Shown here: one piece after another, positions 1 to 13,000 of the stretch
Position numbering within the stretch: position 1 is the first letter of the stretch
Layout of the letters: the number at the start of each line of letters is the position of its first letter
Translations under genes and position numbers: made by a program
The notes under the pieces: model-generated
Database searches by the model: none
The model's input: the letters and a program-made list of their open reading frames with translations, nothing else
Told to the model about the DNA's origin: nothing
Assembly: GCF_932526225.1 (NCBI RefSeq)
Contig: NC_064048.1
Span: 12,655,665 to 12,719,664, forward strand
DNA: 64,000 nucleotides
DNA from: Nematostella vectensis
Lineage: Eukaryota > Cnidaria > Anthozoa > Actiniaria > Edwardsiidae
Direction of reading: 5' to 3'

Positions 1-1506
1 ATAGGTTGGGGTAGAGTAAGCAGTCTTGTGTACAAATAGGTTGGGGTAGAGTAAGCAGTCTTGTGTAATCTTTCAAATAGGTTGGGGTAGAGTAAGCAGT
101 CTTATGTACAAATAGGTTGGGGTAGAGTAAGCAGTCTTGTGTACAAATAGGTTGGGGTAGAGTAAGCAGTCTTGTGTAATCTTTCAAATAGGTTGGGGTA
201 GAGTAAGCAGTCTTATGTACAAATAGGTTGGGGTAGAGTAAGCAGTCTTATGTAATCTTTCAAATAGGTTGGGGTAGAGTAAGCAGTCTTATGTAATCTT
301 TCAAATAGGTTGGGGTAGAGTAAGCAGTCTTGTGTACAAATAGGTTGGGGTAGAGTAAGCAGTCTTATGTAATCTTTCAAATAGGTTGGGGTAGAGTAAG
401 CAGTCTTGTGTACAAATAGGTTGGGGTAGAGTAAGCAGTCTTATGTACAAATAGGTTGGGGTAGAGTAAGCAGTCTTATGTACAAATAGGTTGGGGTAGA
501 GTAAGCAGTCTTATGTAATCTTTCAAATAGGTTGGGGTAGAGTAAGCAGTCTTATGTACAAATAGGTTGGGGTAGAGTAAGCAGTCTTATGTAATCTTTC
601 AAATAGGTTGGGGTAGAGTAAGCAGTCTTATGTACAAATAGGTTGGGGTAGAGTAAGCAGTCTTGTGTACAAATAGGTTGGGGTAGAGTAAGCAGTCTTA
701 TGTACAAATAGGTTGGGGTAGAGTAAGCAGTCTTATGTACAAATAGGTTGGGGTAGAGTAAGCAGTCTTATGTACAAATAGGTTGGGGTAGAGTAAGCAG
801 TCTTATGTATACAAATAGGTTGGGGTAGAGTAAGCAGTCTTGTGTACAAATAGGTTGGGGTAGAGTAAGCAGTCTTGTATACAAATAGGTTGGGGTAGAG
901 TAAGCAGTCTTATGTAATCTTTGAAATAGGTTGGGGTAGAGTAAGCAGTCTTTATGTAATCTTTCAAATAGGTTGGGGTAGAGTAAGCAGTCTTATGTAA
1001 TCTTTGAAATAGGTTGGGGTAGAGTAAGCAGTCTTATGTAATCTTTCAAATAGGTTGGGGTAGAGTAAGCAGTCTTATGTAATCTTTCAAATAGGTTGGG
1101 GTAGAGTAAGCAGTCTTTATGTAATCTTTCAAATAGGTTGGGGTAGAGTAAGCAGTCTTATGTAATCTTTGAAATAGGTTGGGGTAGAGTAAGCAGTCTT
1201 ATGTAATCTTTGAAATAGGTTGGGGTAGAGTAAGCAGTCTTGTGTAATCTTTCAAATAGGTTGGGCTAGAGTAAGCAGTCTTATGTAATCTTTCAAATAG
1301 GTTGGGGTAGAGTAAGCAGTCTTGTGTACAAATAGGTTGGGGTAGAGTAAGCAGTCTTATGTACAAATAGGTTGGGGTAGAGTAAGCAGTCTTGTGTACA
1401 AATAGGTTGGGGTAGAGTAAGCAGTCTTATGTACAAATAGGTTGGGGTAGAGTAAGCAGTCTTATGTAGTCTTTCAAATAGGTTGGGGTAGAGTAAGCAG
1501 TCTTAT
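1..1506. repeat. minisatellite, about 35/43-bp unit, at left window edge
   Basis: Tandem array with a constant core (ataggttggggtagagtaag followed by cagtctt) and two spacer types: a short one ending gtac and a long one ending gtaatctttc. The two types alternate irregularly, giving units of about 35 and 43 bp and roughly 35 to 40 copies. The array is cut by the window edge, so its full length is unknown. It lies in an intron of UTP20 or just beyond a UTP20 exon. No coding function is suggested. Confidence 0.95.
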
Positions 1507-1992
1507 GCAATTTTTAAGGGTTTGAAGACATGTGGGAGGCTGACTTATGTTTAGCAAGACCTTTAATATCTTTAAAACAAGGATTTCCTGAGTAAGGAGG
1601 GGGGAGTTTGAAGTTATAGATTTTGATAAAAAATAATAATACAAAATTTGCCAATCCTTCAATAAGAAAGGACCCACTTTTGGTGGTGTTAGGATGTGGG
1701 GACTGACAGGTGGGGGTGGGTTCACATACCTGAAGCAATTAATGGATATGACAGCAATGGCATGCTACTGTATACGCAATTGTAATAAAGGTGCTCCTTG
1801 ACCACAGGGACGGGTTTAGGACACTTCACGGGGGGGGGGGGGGGGGGGGGAGGCACTAATATACAAACATATGGCGGGAGATAATTTGAGGGGGGATGAG
1901 AGGGGGTATTTCAAAGGCACCAATATACAAACATATGGTGGGAGGTCCTATGAGGGGGGGGGGGGGATGGATTTGCTATTGGCTTTCTGTAC
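1507..1992. other. UTP20 intron with G-runs; one doubtful exon
   Basis: No firm gene. There are two long G-runs (about 1831-1850 and 1956-1966) with a short duplicated segment around them (caatatacaaacatatgg-like). On the minus strand a pyrimidine tract plus AG at about 1588 precedes a helical-looking open stretch (1507-1587, reading EILVLKILKVLLNISQ), which resembles HEAT-repeat sequence. Its phase does not fit the upstream UTP20 exon (phase 2 splice gives an immediate stop) and no GT donor follows, so it is not called as an exon. Confidence 0.5.
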
Positions 1993-4900
1993 CTTAGTAA
2001 ATCAGAAACCATTTCAATTCCCAAATCTGTGGCACCAGGAGAAGGCTTAATAAGAAGATAGGTCTGGACAGCTTGGGCCAACACAAACATCCACTGGTTT
2101 GCTACCTCATCATCGGTCTCCCCATTGAACTGGATAGCGGTTATCTTACAAATCAGCTCAAGCACCCCCTTGCTGCACAAGTCATGATCCAGCGGCCTGA
2201 CAAATGTATGTTCAATTATGGTTCATACACTTAAAACAACTCAACAAGTCAGAGAATGGATTGTGTTTATTGGAAGTTCTCTTCCTTATGCAGTGTGTTG
2301 TAATCATGATTTATCTAAACTGTCATGTTTTATGTTTGTGTGGCACATATTATGCTTTTCCTTCAAACAATTCTTTAGATTACCCAAGTGTGCATAAAAT
2401 CACACAGTCTCACCTGATGCAAGGCAAGCAGACTAGAGAACCCCAAGCCAGTGCCAGACATGAATTTGACTTCACTTGAAGAACTTCTAGAAACCTCTCA
2501 GTAATCACTTTTCCTGCTTTTGTGGCTGCTTTTGGAAAAAGTAAAAGCCCTTTCTTGGATTCCACAGATACAGGTCCACCTTGCTCTGTCAGCAAGCCAC
2601 TTAAAACCACCTCAGCCAAAAGGAAGATAACTTCCTCAACCTCACTGGACTTTTTGAGTAGCTCTCTCTGGCAGATTTCTAGCAGCAGGGGCATCACGTC
2701 CTCACGAAACTGATCCCATCTAAGGAGTGTCTTAGAAAATGAGAATAGTTGATGTAAAGGGAGTGAGCTTGTGAATATTGCTTTGATAAGTTGCTTGTGG
2801 AGCCTTTGGCTAACGACTTCAGGGAAATTTGAAATGAGAAGACAGCAAGCCAACTTGAGCATGGATGATGAGGCTTGAATCAGGAGGGAAGGGATCTTCA
2901 AGAGATGGAGTAAAACCTGTGGAAATAGGGATTTCTTACTCAATGACCCACCGGAAACCTGACTGATTGACTAAGTGATTATTTACTGACTGATGACCCA
3001 CTGACTGACTCACAGCTGACTGAATGACTGATTTACTGCTTGACTGATTTACTGACTGTCCTGGTATGACTGACTGCTTGACTGATTTACTAACTGTCCT
3101 GATATTACTGACTGTCTGACTGATTTACTGACTGTCCTGGTATGACTGACTGCTTGACTGATTTACTGACTGCCCTGGTATGACTGACTGCTTGACTGAT
3201 TTAATGACTGTCCTGGTATGACTGACTGCTTGACTGATTTAATGACTGTCCTGGTATGACTGACTGCTTGACTGATTTACTAACTGTCCTGGTATGACTG
3301 ACTGTCTGACTGATTTACTGACTTTCTTGATATAACTGACTGTCTGACTGATTTACTGACTGTCCTGGTATGACTGACTGCTTGACTGATTTACTGACTG
3401 CCCTGGTATGACTGACTGCTTGACTGATTTAATGACTGTCCTGGTATGACTGACTGTCCTCAGCAACTGAGCAACAAAACATACCTGACAAACAGCAGCA
3501 GGATGAGACACTAGCTGCCCTGTATTGCTGGAGATCCAGATCTCCAGGAGCTCCAAGGCAGAGCTCAAGTGATTGGCCACACCTTGCAAAGGCTCAAGGG
3601 ATAGCAGTCTGTCAATCTCTGAGGTCAGGCATCTCTCGATGATCTCTCCATGCTCTTTGCTAGTGAACTTGATAATCAGCTTGATAGTGTGAGATAAACT
3701 TTGATGAACCTGAAGGGATAAGATGGACTGTAAGTCAGTAAAGTATTTTGATTTTGACTGATTGGGCCATTTCCACTCACACCTTTTTTATTGCTTTATT
3801 TCCATGTAGACAAATAATTACGTAATATGTAAAGAGAGTCATAATTTTCAATTTACCAAATTCAAACAAAAATATCTAGATTTCTTTCCAAAACAAATTA
3901 ATGGAGGTATCAAAATATGTAAATATTATATATACCAATTTCCCACCTACAATGGAATCGCTGCATTTTCCTTTTGATTTCCGCTTTTTATCATACCGAA
4001 AACAATGGGTTCTGCATATAATGCGCACCTCGTTTTTCAAAATCATTTTGGGAGTAAAAAGGTGTGCATTATAGGCCAGGAAATAGGGTAGATTGCCATT
4101 TACTTGCAGTTTGTCTTTACACATAAACAAGAACAACTCACCTAATACCAACAAGGACCACTCACCAAATACCAACATGGACCACTCACCAAATACCAAC
4201 ATGGACCACTCACCAAATACCAACACGGACCACTCACCAAATTCCAACATGGACCACTTACCAAATACCAACATGGACCACTCACCAAATACCAACATTG
4301 ACCACTCACCAAATACCAACATGGACCACACACCAAATTCCAACATGGACCACACACCAAATTCCAACATGGACCACTCACCAAATACCAACACAGACCA
4401 CTCACCAAATACCAACATGGACCACTCACCAAATACCAACATGAACCACTCACCAAATACCAACACAGACCACTCACCAAATACCAACATGGACCACTCA
4501 CCAAATACCAACATGGACCACTCACCAAATACCAACATGGACCACTCACCAAATTCCAACATGGACCACTCACCAAATACCAACACGGACCACTCACCAA
4601 ATACCAACAAGGACCACTCACCAAATACCAACATGGACCACTCACCAAATACCAACATGGACCACTCACCAAATTCCAACATGGACCACTCACCAAATAC
4701 CAACATGGACCACTCACCAAATACCAAAATGGATCACTCACCAAATACCAACATGGACCACTCACCAAATACCAACACGGACCACTCACCAAATACCAAC
4801 ATGGACCACTCACCAAATACCAACACCGACCACTCACCAAATACCAACATGGACCACTCACCAAATACCAACATGAACCACTCACCAAATACCAACACGG

Positions 4901-6931
4901 ACCACTCACCAAATACCAACATGGACCACTCACCAAATACCAACATGGACCACTCACCAAATACCAACATGGACCACTCACCAAATTCCAACATGGACCA
5001 CTCACCAAATACCAACACGGACCACTCACCAAATACCAACAAGGACCACTCACCAAATACCAACATGGACCACTCACCAAATACCAACATGGACCACTCA
5101 CCAAATTCCAACATGGACCACTCACCAAATACCAACATGGACCACTCACCAAATACCAACATGGACCACTCACCAAATACCAAAATGGATCACTCACCAA
5201 ATACCAACATGGACCACTCACCAAATACCAACACGGACCACTCACCAAATACCAACATGGACCACTCACCAAATACCAACAAGGAACACTCACCAAATTC
5301 CAACATGGACCACTCACCAAATCCCAACATGGACCACTAACCAAATTCCAACATGGACCACTCACCAAATTCCAAGGAAGCTCTAGTGAAACTTTTTTCT
5401 GAGCAGGGCCAAGTTTGCTAAGCATGATGGGAAGTAAGAAGTCAGTTTGTGAGTGAAACTGCTTCCTGACACCTTTGATCATCTCAAAGCACAAAAACCC
5501 GACGCCTTGTCCCAGGTCTTCCTGGCCGTCCAGAGAGCTAAACAACATGTCCAGTAGTTTGTTTTGGTCCTTGGCTTTTCTTGCCAGAAAGGCAAAGCTC
5601 TCTGCTGCAAATTGTTGGATATGAAGTTTGTGTTGTTGACTCAGGAGAGGTGAGTACAAACTAGGAAAAAAGAAGGTATCATAATATCGTCACCATACTT
5701 TATCATAATCATACTTTATTGTAATCATACTTTATTGTAATTGTGCTCAGTTGTGGACTCACCAATTTACTAATATGTCATACCTAATACATAATACATA
5801 CCTAATACAAGGTGGGCTTTTTTACAGTTTGTAAGAGGACTTTGAAGGGCTGTTTGTATTTACATGTAACAGTAACACTATTTACAGTATTTCTAGCATT
5901 AGATGGGTTGGTTTTGCTAAACAATTAGTAAGACCTATGCAAATCATGGAATTATGTAGACCTGAGCATTTTTTATTGCTCCCTTGCATAGCACAATTTT
6001 ATCAAACACTCTTGTGAGATGATGAGTGAATTTGTATGCCAGAGTCTTTTATACGGCAAACGCTGGCAAGGGTATTCCCACCCCCCCCCCCTAAAAAAAA
6101 AGTGAATATACCCCACCCCTCCCACAAAAAAATCAAGCCTTGAGAATTTCTGGGGTTGACAGGTATGCATCAAGTTGCATGATCGTGAACGGTGTTGCAA
6201 AATGTTGTGTTATATGTACGTCATGTTGTTTGATGCTGTTTTGCATTGTAAGATGTTGCTAGGTGGATGCACAACATTTTGTAGTGTTGGGATGTAGATG
6301 CAAACCATGTTGGGTGGCCCCGCTACATGTAACACATTCACAACATTTCTTCACTAAACATTGCAGAATGTTATCCCAACATTGCTGGCAGTAGCAGGAG
6401 TGCCGTTATTGTTAATACTTACCTGTAAACATTGTCCATATCTTTGATCATGTATCTCCATAGAAACTTAAACAGGTATCCCAAAGCAGAGAACACTTGC
6501 TCAAGAAAGACACTATCCTGAGAATTCACACTCAACAAATGCACTAAGATATGAAAGAAGTCCTTGAAATAAGGGTAAAAATCATTCTGCAAGTCTCTTG
6601 CCAAGTTCACAAGAAAATCCAATAATGGCTCCAACGCAAGGCTGTCCGAGATTTGCAAATGTTTCTTTAAAATCTCAATGACTTGAGTTTCATGGTGAAC
6701 TAGTTGCGCAAGCGTTTGAACTAGCGGTTGAAGTTCCCTGGCTGCTTGCTGGAAATGCAGAGTACAGTTTAGTTCGCGCCATTTAAGAAGAGAATCGTAA
6801 CAAAACGTTTCAGTTTCGTCGGGTGATTCTGTACGTTTCTCCACGCGATGCGAAATGTCCAGACGAATGTTCGAAACACGTTCAGCGAAACGCTGAAATT
6901 TAAACGTATTTTTGTCCTTTTTCTGTACCAT
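1993..6931 (-). CDS. UTP20: UTP20 / small subunit processome component 20, N-terminal part (5 exons)
   Basis: Large HEAT-repeat protein of the nucleolar small-subunit processome, needed for 18S rRNA maturation. Exons, in transcription order: 6423-6931 (ATG at 6931), 5366-5660, 3485-3709, 2414-2916, 1993-2196; all have GT donors and AG acceptors and the phases match. Diagnostic stretches are FKFQRFAERVSNIRLDISHR, LLKWRELNCTLHFQQ, LARDLQNDFYPYF and AAESFAFLARKAKDQNK, which align with the start of animal UTP20. About 578 codons are present; the family protein is around 2,800 residues, so most of the gene lies left of the window. The exon 2 donor and the last bases of that exon have been amplified into the 24-bp array that fills the next intron. 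It is divergent from the gene at 7510. Confidence 0.9.
2955..3457. repeat. minisatellite, about 38-bp unit, in UTP20 intron 3
   Basis: Around a dozen diverged copies built from the words tgactgcttgactgattta, ctgactgtcctggtatgact. It ends about 30 bp before the donor of UTP20 exon 3 (minus strand). Several copies read open by chance, but the products are pure repeat and are not proteins. Confidence 0.85.
4139..5380. repeat. 24-bp minisatellite derived from the UTP20 exon 2 donor, about 51 copies
   Basis: Unit on the plus strand is ccaaataccaacatggacca plus ctca. Because 24 is a multiple of three and no stop arises, all copies are open in several frames on both strands, producing long meaningless ORFs. 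On the minus strand each unit contains an exon-like end and GTGAGTGG, the same sequence found at the true exon 2 / intron 2 junction at 5365/5366. The array is therefore a reiterated exon edge plus splice donor. Confidence 0.95.
5987..6167 (-). mobile_element. internally deleted MITE copy (same family as 11692-12064)
   Basis: In UTP20 intron 1. The right end (ggggttgacaggtatg) and the adjoining gtgaatatacccca / aatcaagccttgagaat segments are the reverse complement of the left end of the element at 11692, and the left part resembles its middle. One terminus is missing or too diverged to see. Confidence 0.6.
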
Positions 6932-7509
6932 GCTGGTGGAAAACAAAAGTCTCCTTGTGTCCGATGAGTCTCAAGTGAGGAGATCCTACTTTCAGATTGT
7001 TATAAACGCGTTAATCGTAAACCGCGAGTTTTAAAAACACACGTGTTTGGACACCATATTGGAAATGTTTGACGGGGAAAGACTGGGAAGAACAACAGGT
7101 CTCCCGAGTTGGAGGAATAAAATTGTAACAAGTAAATAAAATCAAAAAGACAAAAAGACAAAAAAAAATATGAATAAGCTTCGCTGCATTTATACTTTGG
7201 TGGGAAAGTGTTTCTTTTCATACCGTATCGAGGGCCTTCTCGCTTTTTTTGCCATATTTTTTGGCCACGAATGGGTACCCTGTGGTGTAGCCGCTGGTCT
7301 TAAAAATTGCAGTCATCGTCATGATTTTTGCCTACAACAAATGTCCTTCATTCAGTCTTTGGACAAATATTCGAATTTATTAGACCAATAGGACCAGAAA
7401 ATATAGATTTTCCTCAAGCTGGAACTATTATTAGGATAAGAAGTACACTTGTATTTTGGAAGAAAGTTTGTTACCGATAATCAAGGACAACAATCAAGTA
7501 CTGCTAAAA
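6932..7509. promoter_or_regulatory. bidirectional promoter region between UTP20 and the 7510 gene
   Basis: 578 bp separate the ATG codons of two divergent genes, so both promoters must lie here. The part next to UTP20 is relatively rich in CG dinucleotides (for example aaacgcgttaatcgtaaaccg near 7003). No clear TATA box was seen. Inference from arrangement only. Confidence 0.5.
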
Positions 7510-8595
7510 ATGTGGTTTCAAACGTTGAAGGCACGACAGACGATCCAGAGGATCGTCACAAATAACAGCAAAGGACTGTTCGCCGCCATAGAATACTCGG
7601 ATAGGAAAACTGAGGTCCATTCCCTCAAGCGAGAAACTGCACCATTGACCCTTGATGATGGGTGCTGTGTGGGATTCCTGTGTCATGAGAATGAAGGCAT
7701 GTCTCTGGTTGCCATAGGAACGTGCAGCAAGGGGAGGCCCATGATTGAGTTCAGGGTTTGGGATGTGATGACGTCATTGGGGTTCACTGCTAAGGAAGTT
7801 GTTGTTCAAGATGTTAACAAGTCGCACCTTAATGAAGGCAAATTCAAGGCACTGGTTAACATTTCAGATTTTTTGTTAGGCCAAGCAAACCTCAAGTTGG
7901 ACACTATTGGTTCATATCTTGCGTTAGCCGTTCGTCCAGGAATAGTTTTGCTATGGCATTGCATAAAAATGGATGTCACAATCTCTTTTGAGCTAGTGAC
8001 TATTCTTAAACCATCTCTGATGGTGCAAGAGATTTCCTTGATTTTCCCAGAAAAGACCTCAATGCCATCTATTGTAGTGGGAGAGGCAGGGGGAGTTCGC
8101 ATCTTTACACCCGCAAAGTTTGAACACCCTGATAGTACACTTCTGAGTGAGTCAGGTGACACAAAGTTTGTGTCAACTTGTCTAAGCTTCCCATCCAATG
8201 ACACCCTCCACGTCCAGGAAATTCAACATGTCTCGCTCAACACTGCCATCCTTTCTGACACTGATGGCTGCTTATGGTTTATGTGCAAGGACAGCATCAA
8301 ACAAATTTGCTTACCAAGCAGTAAAAATGGCCATGGCATCTTTGCAGTATTCCCAAACTGTTTCCTGGCAACTGTGCATCAAAACCAGACCATAAACTTA
8401 TATAGACTCTCAAGTGTTCTGAGTTCTGTAGAGAATGGGCTAACATTGCAACCAAAGCATATAATATTTTCTAACTGCCAGCTCAGTTGTTTGGCATTTA
8501 TTGAGGAGTGCGTTCTTGCAGCCGGATCCTCATCTAACAAGACATTGTCCTTGTGGATTGGAGTGGATCATGTACTACGTGGGAAAGATTGTTAG
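7510..8595 (+). CDS. unidentified single-exon protein, beta-propeller-like (361 aa)
   Basis: Intact 361-residue reading frame starting at ATG 7510 (longer in-frame extension upstream has only a TTG). I do not recognise the family. Short segments recur at roughly 40 to 60 residue spacing, each with a strand ending in an aromatic residue, such as MIEFRVWDVM, IVLLWHCIKM, GVRIFTP, DGCLWFMCKD, TINLYRLSS and TLSLWIGVDH; this is the pattern of WD40-like propeller blades, though the GH/WD signatures are weak. No signal peptide, membrane segment or catalytic motif stands out. Head-to-head with UTP20, so a housekeeping or nucleolar role is possible but only guessed from the neighbour. Confidence 0.75.
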   Translation: MWFQTLKARQTIQRIVTNNSKGLFAAIEYSDRKTEVHSLKRETAPLTLDDGCCVGFLCHENEGMSLVAIGTCSKGRPMIEFRVWDVMTSLGFTAKEVVVQDVNKSHLNEGKFKALVNISDFLLGQANLKLDTIGSYLALAVRPGIVLLWHCIKMDVTISFELVTILKPSLMVQEISLIFPEKTSMPSIVVGEAGGVRIFTPAKFEHPDSTLLSESGDTKFVSTCLSFPSNDTLHVQEIQHVSLNTAILSDTDGCLWFMCKDSIKQICLPSSKNGHGIFAVFPNCFLATVHQNQTINLYRLSSVLSSVENGLTLQPKHIIFSNCQLSCLAFIEECVLAAGSSSNKTLSLWIGVDHVLRGKDC

Positions 8596-10056
8596 GTAAT
8601 GCCCATCTCTAGGATACAGTAACAGTTACTTCAATACTACCTTGTTGTCATCAAAAAAAACATGCACCTAAGATAACAGCTCTTTTAAAACAGATCATAT
8701 CTTAAAAGGCTTATAATTTTCATACTTAAAAATAAAACGAAAGCCAAAGTCAGAGGGTTGCTTAGTGACAAAATTTCTAAGACTGCTGCTTGCTCAGGTT
8801 CCAACAACAAGTAAATTAGTGTAAAATTTCATTTATTTCTAAGGTGTGAAGTGATAAAATATACAAGACTTTGATGACAATCTGAATGGCAAAGTAAAGG
8901 TGATAAAATATACAAGACTTTGATGACAATCTAACTGGCAAAGTGCACCAGGCAGAACATGATGGTGACCAAAGAAAAGCAAAATGGCCTAAGCAAGTAA
9001 AACACGACCGACATGCTATTACATGGATCTTTTTTCAGCCATCATATTAGAGGCCGATGGATGGATGTAGATTGTCCCTGGATTTAGGTTTCCAACATGT
9101 TTTGCACCAGAAGCATTTGGTTCCCTGATAATCTTGGAACAGTGTTGCCAGGGGGAGGAATAAACCCCCTGTAACAAACTCCTTCAACTTCCTTGCTATC
9201 ATGCGCCCCCCCCCCCCCCCCCCCCCCCGCTTCCTACTCAGTCTTATTTTTTTCTAACGTTCTTATCTTTTTTGATAACGTTCTTATCCAAGCATAAAAA
9301 TCACTCTTTCTGTAAAATTTTATAGTTGCCTAAAATGTTTGTAATACAGTTGTCAATGCATTGAAGTCTCTGGCATTTGAAACTGTGATTTGGTTTCTTC
9401 TATCTGCTTTTCTTCTGAAGACAGCACTGCAAGAGATAATGTTGTAGTTAACACCACGCTAACATGCCTTTTACAATGCAGTGTTACCTGACATAGCCAC
9501 AAATTGAAACCATGAAAAAACTAAAACCAGAAAGACTGCTCAACATATTACTTAAAGAGCCGTTGCCAGGCACAGCTTTGTCACTGTTTTGATTAAAAAA
9601 GAAACACCTAAAAAACAAATATTTAGATTTCACTTGGCGAGTTTAATTGAAATATTACAATAGCCATAGCTTCCCAAACTTGGTATTTTGCATGGATGAC
9701 AAAATGGCAGCTGATACGGACTTGTTTGCCTGTTTCCAAAACATGCAAACCAAACAAGGGGATATTCTGTACGATCATGCACACAGCTGCAGACTGCCAT
9801 CCAGTTGTTGCAGTTGCTTCTTAGGGGTAAACCAATCAGATACGTAGCATGAAATTTACATATGCAAAGATGTCTCAAGTTATGTCATAACAGTACCTGC
9901 CACTTTGATCATCAAAATGTGCGGGGAATTGTGCATGTGTTTCACAAGCCTCTTGCAGACCATATAGTCCTAGCTTGTCTTGTGATTACCATAATGTTTT
10001 ATTTGACCCTGTTCCCCTTATCCCATCCCTTATTACCCTGCCCCCCCCTCTCTTAC
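8596..10056. other. intergenic / 3' end of the cryptochrome gene, no gene recognised
   Basis: Should contain the last exon and 3' UTR of the cryptochrome gene (exon 7 ends in phase 1 at 10057 with a GTAAGA donor), but no exon could be chosen with confidence. Visible features: a 50-bp direct duplication at about 8845-8945 (both copies contain gataaaatatacaagacttt), and a run of about 25 C at 9203-9228. Short ORFs on both strands between 9630 and 10077 show no recognisable sequence. Confidence 0.5.
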
Positions 10057-13000
10057 CTGATATCCTATACTGAATAACAGACTTGTATACGCTTGTCATT
10101 TCCTCCATATTCTTACTAACAGCTTTTTCGTGATCAACCATTGGTGAAGGGTAGGATTTTCCTATGATGCACTTGGCCATTTTTTGCACGTTTAATGGTG
10201 CCTTCCACGGCTCGTGAATATACCGGGCGGGGAAGCCCTTCAGGACGGGCAGGTATTTCCTTGTGTTAAAAGAACAACAGAATTACTCCTCATCTACAAT
10301 GATTTCCAATATTCTGTGACCTCTTGCCAATGATTTCCAACAGCTAAATCATATTGCTTTCTGGCTTCCATTATACAAAATACAGGAAGCTTTTTTATCA
10401 ACCAGCACTGCCTCATATAGTCACAACAACCTTATATGGTCACCACTACCTTATATAGTCACCACTACCTTATATGGTCACCACTACCTTATATAGTCAC
10501 CCCTACCTTATATAGTCACCACTACCTTATATAGTCACCACTACCTTAAATAGTCACCACTACCTTATAAAGTCACCACTATAATACCCTTATATAGTCA
10601 CCACTATAATTACCTTATATAGTCACCCCTACTTTATATAGTCATTGTCACCTTATAAAGTCACTACTATAGTTACCTTAAATAGTCACCACTACCTTAT
10701 ATTCGTTGCTACCTTATATAGTCACCACTACCTTATATTCGTTGCTACCTTATATAGTCACCACTACCTTATATAGTCACCAGTACCTTATATAGTCACA
10801 ACTACCTTGTATAGTCACCACTACCTTATATAGTCATCCTTACCTTATATAGTCACCACTACCTTATATAGTCATTGTTACCTTATATAGTCACCACTAC
10901 CTTATATAGTCACCACTACCTTATATAGTCATTGTTACCTTAATAATTACCTTATATAGTCACCACTAGCGTCTAGACTCTTACTGAATTCCACAGGACA
11001 CGGGGGATTAAAAAACTGTTGGGAGAAAGCACTATATGACCACCACATCCAGTTACCAGCATTTGAGCTCCAGTCAGCATCTAGAAGGTGTTCTGCAAAT
11101 ACCTGGAAAAATAGAGTGAACAATAATTAAATAAATACCTGGACATAAGTTGTTTGTAATCAAATACCTGGCCAAATAATCAGTGCCATATTTAAAAAAA
11201 CTGAACTCCAGGGGGCGGGGGTAGGGACATACTTTGGAAAGCCAGGCATATTTTCCTTTAACTTTTTACTTGCAAGAAAAATAACCCCCTGGGTTAGGAC
11301 TTGGGTTGGTCTAAAAAGTTGTCATGACAGAGCACTGTCACTTGGGGATTAAACATGTCAAAAGCTGTCATTGATACATCAATTTTTGTCACACTGAGGA
11401 ATCTTACGTGCTTAGAGCTGAATTCTGGACTCTTTAGATATTTCATTGTTTTGACAGCTCAGCCTTTTGTAAAAGGTATTTACAGTATACAAGACAATAT
11501 AAGTTTATATTGCTTTATCTACTTGGAGACTTGCACCCCACAAAAGAAGCCAGTTTAGATGCCATGTTTGGAGGGAAACTCGGTTGAGCAACTAGGGTTT
11601 ACAAATCCTAGCTCCCCTTGGCCTAAGATCTTTTTACCGAGGTCATTGCTAACTGTTGCCCTGGCATAGCCGTCAACTCACACGCATTAAGCATACCTAT
11701 CAACCTCTGAAAATCTCAAGAATTTTGGGGGAGGAGGGGTGAGGTATATTCATTTTTGGGGGGGAAGGGTGGGGTATATTCATTTTTTGGGGGTGGGTAT
11801 AACCTCACAGGCTTTGCCATAAGAAAGCTCTCACAAACAAATCCACTTATAGATCTCACGAGGGTGTTAGATAAATTGCACTACAAAAGGGAATTATTGT
11901 TTTAAATATAAAATAGGCAAAATATAATTTTCTATAGAATATTTTTTCGAAAGGGGTAAAAATAGTGAAAAAGTGTGAGAGATTTGGTGCTTAACGCGGG
12001 AGAGTGGGAGAAGGGGTCCAAAATCTTGAGACTCCCGCCTAATGCGGGAGAGTTGACAGGTATGATTAAGATGGGTGTCACAAGATTTAGGACCTCATCA
12101 CAAGCATTATTTTTGTAAGAATGTTCATACATTCTCTGTATTCACCCGCATTGTCTCTCTTGGGTTTTTTCCACAAATTTACTTCACCTTATTTCACAAG
12201 ATTTCCATTCAAGTTGGGTTGACAACTATTAGCTATGGTGTGATTTTCTCGTGAGTAAACTGTTAGAGGTAAATAACCTAGGGTGAAGTAGGGGATTCCC
12301 TGCTAGTTTGCTTTTTGACTAAAAACTTGGGCAGGTTAGATATGGTGCGAAGTGAAGTACCAAGTAATTGCTGCACTGTTGAAAAGGTATGTTAAAGAGA
12401 CCATGACACGAAAAATATATAAGCTTTTATAACAACATATAGCTATCAATGTCTGGTTTTAGAACTGCCTTTGTGCTTATTGATTACAGGAATTTTTGTA
12501 ATCGTGTTTTGAAAATGTCTTGTCTTGGCGACTTTTTTTTGATTGGCTGGCGTCAAGAGTTGTACACACTTGATGGGGTTCCAGTTCCATTCCCTCGCTT
12601 TTCAAGACTTGGTAAAGAAAGATGATTACAATGTTCAAGCAATGGATCCAAGAATAACTTTTTTCTATCCCTAAGATAGGGATTTAATCGAAACCTGAAG
12701 TGAATGGAATAAAAAGACATCACTGGAGTGTTTACCAGTTCGAGTCGATCGGTTCTTTCAAGCATATGAATTTCAACCGGATTATTTTGGCTTGTTCTGA
12801 GCACTACGCTTCATTTTTACCGGTAAGGATGAATGGTTTGATTATTAGAATATGTTCTATTGGATTGGACTTCATTTCAATGCATTTTTATTCGCAAACT
12901 GAGTTGTAGAAAAACGATTTCTTCCACGTGCGAATGCGAACGGCCATAAAACCAAGACAGGGCGAACAACTTCACTAAAGTTAGTAAACTCGCAAAAATA

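Noticed and set aside
1-1506. CRISPR-like regular array
   Set aside because: Units are near-identical throughout with no unique spacers, the locus is eukaryotic, and no cas genes are present. The same applies to the other arrays.
1507-1587. Sixth UTP20 exon
   Set aside because: The acceptor looks good but the splice phase creates a stop and there is no donor.
2990-2996. CTGATGA word in the UTP20 intron repeat
   Set aside because: No GAAA and no stem II follow; it is part of the ctgactg repeat.
4093-5659. Long ORFs of 415, 505, 283 and 149 codons on both strands
   Set aside because: All are translations of the 24-bp array, which is open in several frames because 24 is divisible by three; only the minus-strand exon at 5366-5660 is real.
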